Counted from the first letter of the stretch, positions 26,961-33,979 are shown. The stretch is DNA of 64,000 nucleotides from Clostridiales bacterium NK3B98 (GCA_000421005.1 ATWA01000007.1:23147-87146); one strand, 5' to 3'. A program made the numbers and translations. Notes: generated from the letters alone by a model not told the origin.

Positions 26961-27806
26961 ATGATGAATCTGCCTTTGAACATTGATTTTACCGGAAAAG
27001 TAGTGGTCATCACCGGCGCCGGCGGCGTGCTGTGCGGCGATATGGCACGGGCTTTCGCTCAGGCCGGCGCTAAGGTTGCCGCGCTTGACCTGAACGAGGA
27101 CGCTGTGAAGAAGCTGGCTGACGAGTGCAAGGCGGAGGGCTATATCTGCGAGGGCTACAAGGCCAACGTGCTGGAGCCGGAGGCACTGGCCGCTGTTCAC
27201 GAAAAGGTGCTGGCCGATCTGGGACCCTGCGACATTCTCATCAACGGCGCTGGCGGCAACAATCCCCGGGCTACCACTGACAACGAGTATCAGCATGAGG
27301 CGCAGGAGGGACAGAAGACCTTCTTCGATCTGGATGCCGGCGGCGTGGACTTCGTGTTCAAGCTGAACTTCCAAGGCACCCTGCTGCCCACTCAGGCCTT
27401 TGCAAAGGACATGGTGGAGCGCAAGAGCGGCTGCATTCTGAACATCTCCTCCATGAACGCCTACACCCCCCTGACCAAGATCCCCGCCTACTCCGCAGCC
27501 AAGGCCGGTATCTCCAACTTCACCCAGTGGCTGGCCACTCACTTTGCCGGCACCGGCATCCGCTGCAACGCCATCGCCCCCGGCTTCCTGGTCTCCAACC
27601 AGAACCGTGCTCTGCTGTTCAACCCGGACGGCACCCCCACCAAGCGCTCTGACAAAATTCTCCGCAACACCCCCATGGAGCGCTTCGTGGACTCTGCCGA
27701 GCTGCTGGGCGGCGTGTTCTTCCTGTGCGACGACAAGGCTGCCAGCGCCATCACCGGCGTGGTGCTGCCCATTGACGCAGGCTTTGCCGCTTACTCCGGC
27801 GTGTAA
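26961..27806 (+). CDS. SDR family oxidoreductase, probable D-mannonate (fructuronate) oxidoreductase
   Basis: 281 residues (a second ATG follows at 26964). Rossmann fold with VVITGAGGVLCGDMARAFAQ (about 15-34), catalytic Tyr-x3-Lys in YSAAKAGISNF and the preceding Ser in NISSMN. This SDR type, often annotated D-mannonate oxidoreductase, interconverts fructuronate and mannonate and replaces the unrelated UxuB found in Enterobacteria. It follows uxuA by 39 bases; together they take fructuronate to 2-keto-3-deoxygluconate. Isomerase (uxaC) and KDG kinase/aldolase genes are elsewhere. Confidence 0.88.
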   Translation: MMNLPLNIDFTGKVVVITGAGGVLCGDMARAFAQAGAKVAALDLNEDAVKKLADECKAEGYICEGYKANVLEPEALAAVHEKVLADLGPCDILINGAGGNNPRATTDNEYQHEAQEGQKTFFDLDAGGVDFVFKLNFQGTLLPTQAFAKDMVERKSGCILNISSMNAYTPLTKIPAYSAAKAGISNFTQWLATHFAGTGIRCNAIAPGFLVSNQNRALLFNPDGTPTKRSDKILRNTPMERFVDSAELLGGVFFLCDDKAASAITGVVLPIDAGFAAYSGV

Positions 27807-27825
27807 TTTCGCCGTTTTGACGCAA

Positions 27826-27858
27826 AAACGCCCCTCTGGCTATGCCAGAGGGGCGTTT
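27826..27858. terminator. Bidirectional terminator after the uronide operon
   Basis: Perfect 15-bp stem AAACGCCCCTCTGGC / GCCAGAGGGGCGTTT with a TAT loop, A-tract and T-tract on the two sides, between convergent genes. Confidence 0.9.
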
Positions 27859-27868
27859 CCCCGTCTAT

Positions 27869-28540
27869 TCAGCCTTCGTTGGCGAGGAAATAGGCAATAT
27901 CACTCACTTCCACGTTGCCCTGCAAATCCTGATAGATGTAGAACAGGGCGTAGTCCGTCACTTCCTCCGCAGCGTCCGTCTCATTGCAGGCGAGAATACA
28001 GTAGTTCGTCCCTGCCACCACCTGCGTACTCACCAGAGCAATCGGGAGAAAAGAGTCCTCGGTAAAGCCGGATGTGGCCTTGAAAAAGAGATCCGCCACT
28101 TCATCGGTGACCACCGGGCTCTCCGCCATGGTCCAGCCCCCGGCCAAGCCTGCTTCCGGCACCTCTGCCCCGGCGGCCATGATCTGGAGCACCTCTACCT
28201 TTTCCCCCTGCTCCCGGCAGATCAGCAGCGCCAGCTCGTCGGGGATATCCGGTTCCTCTGAGGTAAGGGCGCACAGGATACAGTGGTCGGTGGCCTCTCC
28301 GCTCTCACTGGCGACATACGCAAGGGGCGTGCCGTCCATCCCAGCCAGCTGGGCGATGCCCTGCTCTGCTATCTCCCGCCGATGGTCGGTCAGCTCTGGG
28401 GTGTCCGCCATCGCCCAGCCTCCGGTGACGGCGATGGGTTCCTCCTCTTCCGGCTCCTGTACGGCACGCTCGCCCCCTCCGCATCCCATCAGAGAGTATG
28501 CCAGCGCAAATACCAGCAGCAGAGCAATTCTTCTTTTCAT
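27869..28540 (-). CDS. Lipoprotein with two tandem cystatin-like modules
   Basis: 223 residues from the ATG at 28540 (GGAAGTAGGAAGG upstream). Signal peptide with lipobox SLMGC|G, acidic linker EPEEEEP, then two related ~90-residue modules. Each opens with GGW-M-(A)-(D/E)-(T/S)-P-x-(L/V)-TD and ends in a hydrophobic strand. Module 2 contains TQVVAGTNYCIL (about 176-187), the QxVxGxN(Y) inhibitor-loop signature of eukaryotic cystatins and stefins; in module 1 the equivalent is the degenerate SESGEATDHCILC. A related single-module family is common but uncharacterised in gut clostridia. Function unknown; exposed on the cell surface. Confidence 0.82.
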   Translation of the reverse strand: MKRRIALLLVFALAYSLMGCGGGERAVQEPEEEEPIAVTGGWAMADTPELTDHRREIAEQGIAQLAGMDGTPLAYVASESGEATDHCILCALTSEEPDIPDELALLICREQGEKVEVLQIMAAGAEVPEAGLAGGWTMAESPVVTDEVADLFFKATSGFTEDSFLPIALVSTQVVAGTNYCILACNETDAAEEVTDYALFYIYQDLQGNVEVSDIAYFLANEG

Positions 28541-28571
28541 CCTTCCTACTTCCTTTCTTCTCATGAGGTTC

Positions 28572-28636
28572 TTTACAAACCCTTCACAATTCGGTTTCAA
28601 TTCGTTCACCCGCTCCAGGGGAGAATCTGCTATTCT
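28572..28636 (+). promoter_or_regulatory. PhoP-box-like repeats and extended -10 promoter, copy 1
   Basis: Hexamers at exact 11-bp steps: TTTACA (28572), TTCACA (28583), GTTTCA (28594), TTCACC (28605). The last sits at -35, 26 bases before an extended -10 TGC-TATTCT (28628-28636). TTAACA-like hexamers at 11-bp period are the binding pattern of Firmicute PhoP. The region aligns without gaps with copy 2. It also lies 32 bases upstream of the divergent lipoprotein gene. Regulator identity is inference. Confidence 0.6.
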
Positions 28637-28642
28637 AACATC

Positions 28643-28830
28643 ACGGCAAGGGACTCCGGTCCCCACTGCCGGCTCTCTCTTTTCTTTTCTCTACCGGTGC
28701 CAAACAGGCAGCCGCCTTTCCCGGCACCGGACAAATAACTCCGGAGCAATCCGTTTTTATATCGCTTTTCTCTTTTTTCTTCTTTTTCCTCCTTTGCGCC
28801 CCTGACAGTCCGTCCGGGGCGCATTCTTTT
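28643..28830 (+). ncRNA. Putative CU-rich regulatory RNA 1
   Basis: Predicted transcript from the extended -10 at 28631-28636. It opens with a hairpin: outer stem CGGCA/TGCCG, inner stem GGGAC/GTCCC closed by a UCCG tetraloop (28644-28671). A CU tract (28673-28693), a GC hairpin CCGGTGCC/GGCACCGG (28694-28730), and a second long CU tract containing CCTCCTTTG (28788-28796, complementary to a Shine-Dalgarno site) follow. It ends at an intrinsic terminator TGCGCCCC/GGGGCGCA plus TTCTTTT (28795-28830). No convincing coding frame on this strand. Paralogous to the RNA at 29356-29478. Confidence 0.5.
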
Positions 28831-28833
28831 CCT

Positions 28834-29187
28834 CTACTTGCCCAGCTTTTCTGCCCACTCTGCCTCCCGGAAGCCCACGAGCACAAAGTCCTCCCCCACC
28901 AGCAGGGGACGCTTGACCAGCATACCGTCGGTGGATAAAAGCTGAAGCTGCTCCTCTTCGCTCATGGCAGGCAGGCGGTCTTTCAGCTTTAACTCCTTAT
29001 AGAGGTTGCCGCTGGTATTGAAAAACCGCTTCAGGGGCAGACCGCTGCGCTGATACCACTGCCTCAGCTCCTCCGCTGTGGGGCGCTGGTCTTTGATGTT
29101 ACGGACTTCCACTTGCATTCCCCGCGCTTGCAGCCACTTGGAAGCCTTCTGGCAGGTGGAGCATTTGGGGTAACAGACAAACAACAT
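28834..29187 (-). CDS. ArsC/Spx family protein
   Basis: 117 residues from the ATG at 29187 (AAAAGGAGAGAG upstream); the longer open frame upstream covers intergenic regulatory sequence. Thioredoxin-like ArsC fold with a CPKCSTCQKA-like start: CYPKCSTCQKASKWL, giving a CxxC redox pair as in Spx, and the family motifs PTAEELRQWYQRSGLPLKRFFNTSG and KRPLLV. It may be an arsenate-reductase-like or Spx/MgsR-like redox regulator; the KRPLLV motif occurs in both. Own promoter at 29245-29274. Confidence 0.9.
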   Translation of the reverse strand: MLFVCYPKCSTCQKASKWLQARGMQVEVRNIKDQRPTAEELRQWYQRSGLPLKRFFNTSGNLYKELKLKDRLPAMSEEEQLQLLSTDGMLVKRPLLVGEDFVLVGFREAEWAEKLGK

Positions 29188-29244
29188 GAGTCTCTCTCCT
29201 TTTCCCGTGGGCAGGTTCTTTACCCACATTTTTTCTATGGGTTC

Positions 29245-29274
29245 ATTATAGCATCCCGGACAGCCTTGGCGCAA
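29245..29274 (-). promoter_or_regulatory. Promoter of the ArsC/Spx-like gene
   Basis: Minus strand: -35 TTGCGC (29274-29269), 18-bp spacer, -10 TATAAT (29250-29245). The PhoP-box-like repeats of copy 2 begin 11 bases upstream, so the same regulator could act on this promoter. Confidence 0.65.
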
Positions 29275-29284
29275 CCTTGCTTTC

Positions 29285-29349
29285 TTTACAATTCCTTCAC
29301 ATTCTATTCGCACTTCGTCCATCATTTCCCTTTGGTTTCCTGTTATGAT
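29285..29349 (+). promoter_or_regulatory. PhoP-box-like repeats and extended -10 promoter, copy 2
   Basis: Hexamers at exact 11-bp steps: TTTACA (29285), TTCACA (29296), TTCGCA (29307), TCCATC (29318); extended -10 TGT-TATGAT (29341-29349) starts at the same 26-base distance from the last repeat as in copy 1. The distance from TTCTTTAC to the first G of the inner hairpin stem is 81 bases in both copies. Confidence 0.6.
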
Positions 29350-29355
29350 ACAAGC

Positions 29356-29478
29356 ACAGCAAGGGAGTGAGGCTCCCGCTGTACCTCCTTTCTTTCTTTT
29401 CTTTGTTTTTCTCTTTTCTCCCTTTTCTCTGCCAGAGGCTGTCGGCGTAAGTCGGCAGCCTCTGGTCTTTTCTTTTTC
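29356..29478 (+). ncRNA. Putative CU-rich regulatory RNA 2
   Basis: Predicted transcript of about 120 nt. A 5' hairpin has outer stem ACAGC/GCTGT, AA bulge and inner stem GGGAG/CTCCC (29356-29382), as in RNA 1. Then comes a continuous pyrimidine tract from 29383 to 29430 starting ACCTCCTTTC, an exact complement of the ribosome site GAAAGGAGGT. The end is a strong intrinsic terminator: 10-bp stem CCAGAGGCTG/CAGCCTCTGG (29432-29465) followed by TCTTTTCTTTTTC. No plausible coding frame. Confidence 0.52.
29432..29478 (+). terminator. Terminator of putative RNA 2
   Basis: Stem CCAGAGGCTG / CAGCCTCTGG with a T-rich tail. No gene on the plus strand precedes it within 1.5 kb, which is itself evidence for a short transcript here. 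Confidence 0.85.
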
Positions 29479-29489
29479 AGGTGTTAGTC

Positions 29490-29543
29490 TTGACAACTAT
29501 TGTTAGTAATGATAAACTAACAAATGGTTAGTAGTTTCTAACC
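29490..29543 (+). promoter_or_regulatory. feo operon promoter with two DtxR/IdeR-like palindromes
   Basis: -35 TTGACA (29490-29495), 17-bp spacer, -10 TAAACT (29513-29518). Operator 1, GTTAGT-N8-ACTAAC (29502-29521), covers the spacer and -10; operator 2, GGTTAG-N6-CTAACC (29526-29543), covers the start region. The TTAG...CTAA core resembles DtxR/IdeR boxes rather than a Fur box. Iron-loaded repressor would block the iron importer; this matches the genes that follow. Confidence 0.75.
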
Positions 29544-29607
29544 ATTATAAAGCTCTAACAGAGTCAGTCTGATCTGCCGTTGGAGTTCATGTGAAGGAGG
29601 GAACGGA

Positions 29608-29820
29608 ATGATGCCGTTGACTCTGGCGGACGCCGGAAAGCCGAACATCATTCACAAGGTGGGCGGTTCTGCCGAAACCAAAAAGCATCTGGAGGATCTG
29701 GGCTTTGTGGCAGGCAGTGAAATCACCATTCTGAACACCATCAATGGCAACCTGATCGTCAAGGTGAAGGAGTCCCGGGTGGCAATCAGCAAGGAAATGG
29801 CTCAAAAAATCATGGTATAA
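29608..29820 (+). CDS. feoA: FeoA domain protein
   Basis: 70 residues, SH3-like FeoA fold with KKHLEDLGFVAGSEITIL and GNLIVKVKESRVAISKEMA. Small cytoplasmic partner of the ferrous iron transporter FeoB. GAAGGAGGG lies upstream; a second ATG at 29611 is equally possible. First of two different FeoA genes in the operon. Confidence 0.92.
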   Translation: MMPLTLADAGKPNIIHKVGGSAETKKHLEDLGFVAGSEITILNTINGNLIVKVKESRVAISKEMAQKIMV

Positions 29821-29834
29821 AGGAGAAAAAAAGG

Positions 29835-30056
29835 ATGAAAACCCTGAAGGAAGCCAAAATTGGCGAAACCGTAAAGGTAATTAAGCTGCATGGAGAGGGC
29901 GCAGTCAAGCGCCGTATCATGGACATGGGCATCACAAAAGGCGTGGAGGTCTATGTGCGTAAGGTCGCCCCTTTGGGTGATCCGGTAGAGGTCACGGTGC
30001 GGGGCTATGAGCTTTCCCTGCGCAAGGCGGACGCCGACATGATCGAAGTGCAGTAA
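29835..30056 (+). CDS. feoA: Second FeoA domain protein
   Basis: 73 residues, with VKRRIMDMGITKGVEVYVRKVAPLGDP-type FeoA text (key VKRRIMDMG and LGDP motifs). It differs clearly from the upstream copy, so the pair is an old duplication. Ribosome site AAAGGAG; 14 bases after the first copy. Confidence 0.94.
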   Translation: MKTLKEAKIGETVKVIKLHGEGAVKRRIMDMGITKGVEVYVRKVAPLGDPVEVTVRGYELSLRKADADMIEVQ

Positions 30057-30078
30057 TACAGAAAGAAGGCAGAAAAAC

Positions 30079-32415
30079 ATGGAGAAGCAGATTCGTATTG
30101 CCCTTGCCGGCAACCCCAACTGCGGCAAGACCACCCTGTTCAACGCCCTCACCGGTACACAGCAGTATGTTGGTAACTGGCCCGGCGTGACGGTGGAGAA
30201 AAAGGAAGGCCGGGTGAAGGGTCAGAAGGACGTGCAGGTCACCGACCTGCCCGGCATCTACTCCCTCTCCCCCTATACGTTGGAGGAAGTGGTGGCCCGG
30301 AACTACCTGATTGACGAGCGCCCTGACGTAATTCTCAATATTGTGGATGCCACCAACCTGGAGCGCAACCTGTACCTCACCACCCAGCTGGTGGAGATCG
30401 GCATTCCTGTGGTCATCGCCCTGAACATGATGGATTTGGTGCGCAAGGCTGGGGACAAGATCAACACCAAGGAGCTGAGCCGGGCGCTGGGGTACCAGAT
30501 TGTGGAAATCTCCGCCCTCAAAGGAGACGGCGTAGATTCTGCGGTAAAAGCCTGTGTGGAAGCCGCTACCAACGGCAAGACCGTGCCGCAGCACACCTTC
30601 TCCGGCCCGGTGGAGCACGCCATTGCCCACATTGAAGAGGTCTCCGTCCACAGTATGCCGGAGGAACAGCAGCGCTGGTATGCCATCAAGGTCTTTGAGC
30701 GGGACGAAAAGGTGCGGGAAAAGCTGAACCTCTCCCAGTCCACGCTGGATCACATCGAGCAGGACATCAAGGCTGCTGAGAGCGAACTGGATGATGACGC
30801 TGAGAGCATCATCACCAACGAGCGCTATCTCTACATCGCCGAGGTGATGAAGGGCAGCTACAAAAAGAACCGCAAGGGGGAGATGAGTACCTCCGACAAG
30901 ATCGACCAGATCGTCACCAACCGGATTCTGGCGCTGCCCATCTTTGCCGTGATTATGTATGTGGTCTATGCTGTGAGCATGGGCACCTCCATCGCCGACG
31001 GCGGCGTCGGTCTTGGTACCTTCCTCACCGACTGGGCCAACGACGTGCTGGGCGGCGAGTGGCTGACAGAGGGCTCCCGTGCCATTATGGAGGGTCTGGG
31101 TGCCGCGCCGTGGCTCACCGGACTGGTGGCCGACGGTATCTTCGCCGGTGTGGGCGCTGTGCTGGGCTTTGTGCCTCAGATGCTGGTGCTGTTCCTGTTC
31201 CTGTGTCTGTTGGAGGACTGCGGCTATATGGCTCGTATTGCCTTCATCATGGACCGTATCTTCCGCAAGTTCGGCCTGTCCGGCAAGAGCTTTATCCCCA
31301 TGCTGGTAGGCACCGGCTGCGGCGTGCCCGGCGTCATGGCCTCCCGTACCATCGAGAATGAGCGGGACCGCCGCATGACCATTATGACCACCTGCTTTAT
31401 CCCCTGCGGGGCTAAGATGCCCATTATCGGTCTGATTGCCGGTGCTCTGTTCGGCGGAGCCACTTGGGTTGCTACCAGCGCCTACTTCATCGGCGTGGCA
31501 GCCATCATCGTCTCCGGTATTATGCTGAAGAAGACCAAGATGTTCGCCGGCGATCCGGCTCCCTTCGTCATGGAGCTGCCCGCCTACCACGTTCCCAGCG
31601 TGGGCAACGTGCTTCGGGGCACCTGGGAGCGGGGCTGGTCCTTTATCAAGCGGGCTGGTACTGTGATTCTGATTTCCTCCATCGTCCTCTGGTTCCTCCA
31701 GGGCTTCGGCACCGTCAATGGCCAGTTTGGCATGGTAGACGAGCTGTGGGATGAGGAAAACACCACCTACATTGAGCAGGTAGCCAACCGCATGGGCGTA
31801 GAGGCGGATGAGGTTACCGCCACCGACGATTCCATTCTCGCCGGTATCGCTCAGCCTGTGTCCGTCATCTTTAAGCCCTTGGGCTTCGGTTCCTGGAAGC
31901 CCACCGTTGCCACTGTCACCGGTCTGATTGCCAAGGAGGAAGTGGTAGGTACCTTCGGCGTGCTGTACAACTTCGATGCCAAAGCAGAGCAGGCAGTAGA
32001 CGAGGAAACCGGCGAGCTGCTCTTTGATGAAAACGGCGAGGCGGTCATGGAGGAGCTGGACGAGGAAGGCTCTCAGATCTGGGCCAATGTCAACGACGAC
32101 TTCAACCGTTTCTCCAACAACAACGGCAAGCTGGCCGCCTTCTCCTTCATGCTGTTCAACCTGCTGTGCGCTCCCTGCTTTGCCGCTATGGGCGCCATCA
32201 AGCGTGAGATGAACAACGGCAAGTGGACCGCCTTTGCCATCGGCTATATGTGTGTGTTTGCCTATGCTGTTGCCCTCATTGTGTATCAGGTGGGCAGCCT
32301 TGCCACTGGCCGCATGAACATTCTGGGGCTGATCGTGGCCATCGCCCTGCTGGCGGCTATGTGCTATCAGCTTTTCAAGCCCTACAAGGAGTCCCAGAAG
32401 CTGACCACCCACTAA
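30079..32415 (+). CDS. feoB: Ferrous iron transporter B
   Basis: 778 residues. N-terminal G domain: G1 GNPNCGKTTLFNALTG (9-24), G3 DLPGIYSL (near 55), G4 NMMD (near 116). The linker/GDI region runs to about 270, then two Gate motifs and some 8-11 transmembrane helices including VGTGCGVPGVMASRTIENERDR and FIPCGAKMPII, where the conserved Cys residues line the iron path. Imports Fe(II) across the cytoplasmic membrane. A charged insertion of about 20 residues near 645 lies between two helices. Confidence 0.97.
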   Translation: MEKQIRIALAGNPNCGKTTLFNALTGTQQYVGNWPGVTVEKKEGRVKGQKDVQVTDLPGIYSLSPYTLEEVVARNYLIDERPDVILNIVDATNLERNLYLTTQLVEIGIPVVIALNMMDLVRKAGDKINTKELSRALGYQIVEISALKGDGVDSAVKACVEAATNGKTVPQHTFSGPVEHAIAHIEEVSVHSMPEEQQRWYAIKVFERDEKVREKLNLSQSTLDHIEQDIKAAESELDDDAESIITNERYLYIAEVMKGSYKKNRKGEMSTSDKIDQIVTNRILALPIFAVIMYVVYAVSMGTSIADGGVGLGTFLTDWANDVLGGEWLTEGSRAIMEGLGAAPWLTGLVADGIFAGVGAVLGFVPQMLVLFLFLCLLEDCGYMARIAFIMDRIFRKFGLSGKSFIPMLVGTGCGVPGVMASRTIENERDRRMTIMTTCFIPCGAKMPIIGLIAGALFGGATWVATSAYFIGVAAIIVSGIMLKKTKMFAGDPAPFVMELPAYHVPSVGNVLRGTWERGWSFIKRAGTVILISSIVLWFLQGFGTVNGQFGMVDELWDEENTTYIEQVANRMGVEADEVTATDDSILAGIAQPVSVIFKPLGFGSWKPTVATVTGLIAKEEVVGTFGVLYNFDAKAEQAVDEETGELLFDENGEAVMEELDEEGSQIWANVNDDFNRFSNNNGKLAAFSFMLFNLLCAPCFAAMGAIKREMNNGKWTAFAIGYMCVFAYAVALIVYQVGSLATGRMNILGLIVAIALLAAMCYQLFKPYKESQKLTTH

Positions 32416-32444
32416 TCAATTCCGTGTAAAAGGAGGTTTTGTCT

Positions 32445-32627
32445 ATGGCAGCATGGATTGGTGCTAATTTGGTCAACATCGTGATTATCGCCGTGATTGT
32501 GGCGGTGGTTGTGTTGATTGTCCGGGGGATGATCCGAGACCGGAAGGCGGGCAAGTCCTCCTGCGGCGGCAACTGTGCAAGCTGCGGTATGTGTCAGGCA
32601 CACGCCCCAGAGAAGCACAACTTATAA
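32445..32627 (+). CDS. FeoB-associated Cys-rich membrane protein
   Basis: 60 residues from the ATG at 32445 (AAGGAGG upstream). One transmembrane helix (about 6-26), a basic stretch and a cysteine cluster CGGNCASCGMC near residues 43-53. Matches the short FeoB_associated family that follows feoB in Firmicutes and probably plays the part of FeoC or a metal chaperone. Confidence 0.9.
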   Translation: MAAWIGANLVNIVIIAVIVAVVVLIVRGMIRDRKAGKSSCGGNCASCGMCQAHAPEKHNL

Positions 32628-32669
32628 TTTTGCAACTCTCTCTTTTCTCTATTCTCCCATTCCGGGAGG

Positions 32670-32701
32670 GGGGCTGTCTTCTTCGGAAGGCAGCCCCTTT
32701 T
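32670..32701 (+). terminator. Terminator of the feo operon
   Basis: 12-bp stem GGGGCTGTCTTC / GAAGGCAGCCCC with a TTCG loop, followed by TTTT. Confidence 0.88.
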
Positions 32702-32707
32702 CCTGTC

Positions 32708-32739
32708 AAAAGGCTGCCTCCCGAAGGAGACAGCCTTTT
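32708..32739. terminator. Second hairpin, terminator of the minus-strand kinase operon
   Basis: AAAAGGCTG-CCTCC / GGAG-ACAGCCTTTT stem with CGAA loop; T-rich on both strands, so it serves both converging operons. Confidence 0.75.
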
Positions 32740-32757
32740 TCCTGTTTGATTTACTTG

Positions 32758-33639
32758 TCATTGTCCGGAAATCTTCTTTGCCGCCTGTGTCAGCCCGGCA
32801 TGGGCGCAGTCCAGAAGGCTCCCTCCGTCCAGCAGCGCATTCAGAAAGCCTGCCACGAAGGTATCTCCCGCACCGGTGGTATCCACCACCTGAGATACCG
32901 GGACAGCGGGCAGCATGGTCTCCACGCCGTCGCCGCTGACATAGCAGCCCTGCGCACCCGCCTTGATGATGACGTTTTTCACTCCATATCGCCGCAGCGC
33001 CCCGGCCATCGCCGGGAAGTCACCCGCTCCGGTGTAGTACGCCGCCTCTCCCTCGTTGGGAAAGAGATAGTCCACCAAAGGCAGCACCTCCCTCAGGGAA
33101 TCCAGCGTGACACCATCCCGCAAGGGCAGCTTGGTATCTGCACAGAGGATGCTCCCCTGCGCTTTTGCCCCTCGTATCAGCGTTTTCACCTGTTCCGGGT
33201 TCTCCAGGGGTGGACGAAACAGGCTGGCAAGGGAGACTACCCTCGCCCCGGAAAGCGCCTCTGGGGCGATTTGGTAGCCTTTCAGCCGGGTGGCAGGGGC
33301 GTTTACGGAATAGCGGCTCCCGTCTGCGTTGACGTGGATGCCTGCAATGGGAGTTTCCTCCACCGCCGTGGTCATGCGGCTGGTATCTACCCCCGCCTGT
33401 TCCAGACCGTGCTTCAGCAGCAGCCCCGCCGGGTCATCTCCCACGGCACAGACCACCCCCGCTTTTCGCCCCAGAGCAGACAAGGCGATTGCCTCATTGA
33501 CAGCATCGCCGCCCAGACGCAGGCGAATGGACTGGGCCCGGTATACATGGGGGCGGTAGGGTTTCTCCTCCCTGCCCCGGGTGATGCAGTCCACTACCGC
33601 CTGTCCGGCACAGATGACATCCAGCATGGGTTTGGACAT
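32758..33639 (-). CDS. PfkB family carbohydrate kinase
   Basis: 293 residues, ribokinase fold. Signature 2 DTTGAGDTFVAGFLNALLDG (about 249-268) holds the catalytic Asp and the anion hole; RLGGDAVNEAIALSALG (about 36-52) is the substrate-side signature. Substrate not predictable (ribose, nucleoside or 2-keto-3-deoxygluconate are candidates; the latter would connect to the uronide operon but lies on another transcript). The start lies two bases past the HIT-gene stop; ribosome site is weak. Confidence 0.9.
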   Translation of the reverse strand: MSKPMLDVICAGQAVVDCITRGREEKPYRPHVYRAQSIRLRLGGDAVNEAIALSALGRKAGVVCAVGDDPAGLLLKHGLEQAGVDTSRMTTAVEETPIAGIHVNADGSRYSVNAPATRLKGYQIAPEALSGARVVSLASLFRPPLENPEQVKTLIRGAKAQGSILCADTKLPLRDGVTLDSLREVLPLVDYLFPNEGEAAYYTGAGDFPAMAGALRRYGVKNVIIKAGAQGCYVSGDGVETMLPAVPVSQVVDTTGAGDTFVAGFLNALLDGGSLLDCAHAGLTQAAKKISGQ

Positions 33640-33643
33640 TCCA

Positions 33644-33979
33644 TCAGCCGGGAGGCCAGGTCATGTCCCGTCCCGCCAGCACATGGAAGTGGAGATGGGG
33701 GACGGATTGGCCTGCCTGCTCGCCGATGTTGGACACCACACGATAGGAGTCGATGCCCAAATCCTTGGTGACCCGGGAAATCACCTCAAAGCAATGAGCT
33801 ACGATGGCGGAATTCTCCCCGTTGACCGCAGCCACAGAGGAGATGTGGGTCTTGGGAATCACCAGAAAGTGAACCGGAGCCTGAGGGTCAATGTCGTAAA
33901 AGGCAATGACCTGATCATCCTCGTACACTGTCTTGTTGGGGATGGTTCCCTCTACAATGGAACAAAAGAGACAGTTCAT
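33644..33979 (-). CDS. HIT family protein (HINT-like nucleotide hydrolase)
   Basis: 111 residues with the histidine triad HLHFHVLAG near residues 97-105 and a zinc-site-like CLFC at 3-6. Family members hydrolyse AMP-linked phosphoramidates such as aminoacyl-AMP; a place just after alaS is compatible. GGGAGGTAACAAG precedes the start. Confidence 0.95.
   Translation of the reverse strand: MNCLFCSIVEGTIPNKTVYEDDQVIAFYDIDPQAPVHFLVIPKTHISSVAAVNGENSAIVAHCFEVISRVTKDLGIDSYRVVSNIGEQAGQSVPHLHFHVLAGRDMTWPPG

Noticed and set aside
28074..28805. 243-residue plus-strand open frame across the lipoprotein and the putative RNA 1
   Set aside because: Ser/Phe-rich shadow of the lipoprotein running into pyrimidine tracts; no ribosome site, so RNA 1 is better read as non-coding.
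29188..29496. N-terminal extension of the ArsC/Spx-like frame to 220 residues
   Set aside because: Covers a promoter, PhoP-like boxes and a polypurine strand; ribosome site and family start point to 29187.
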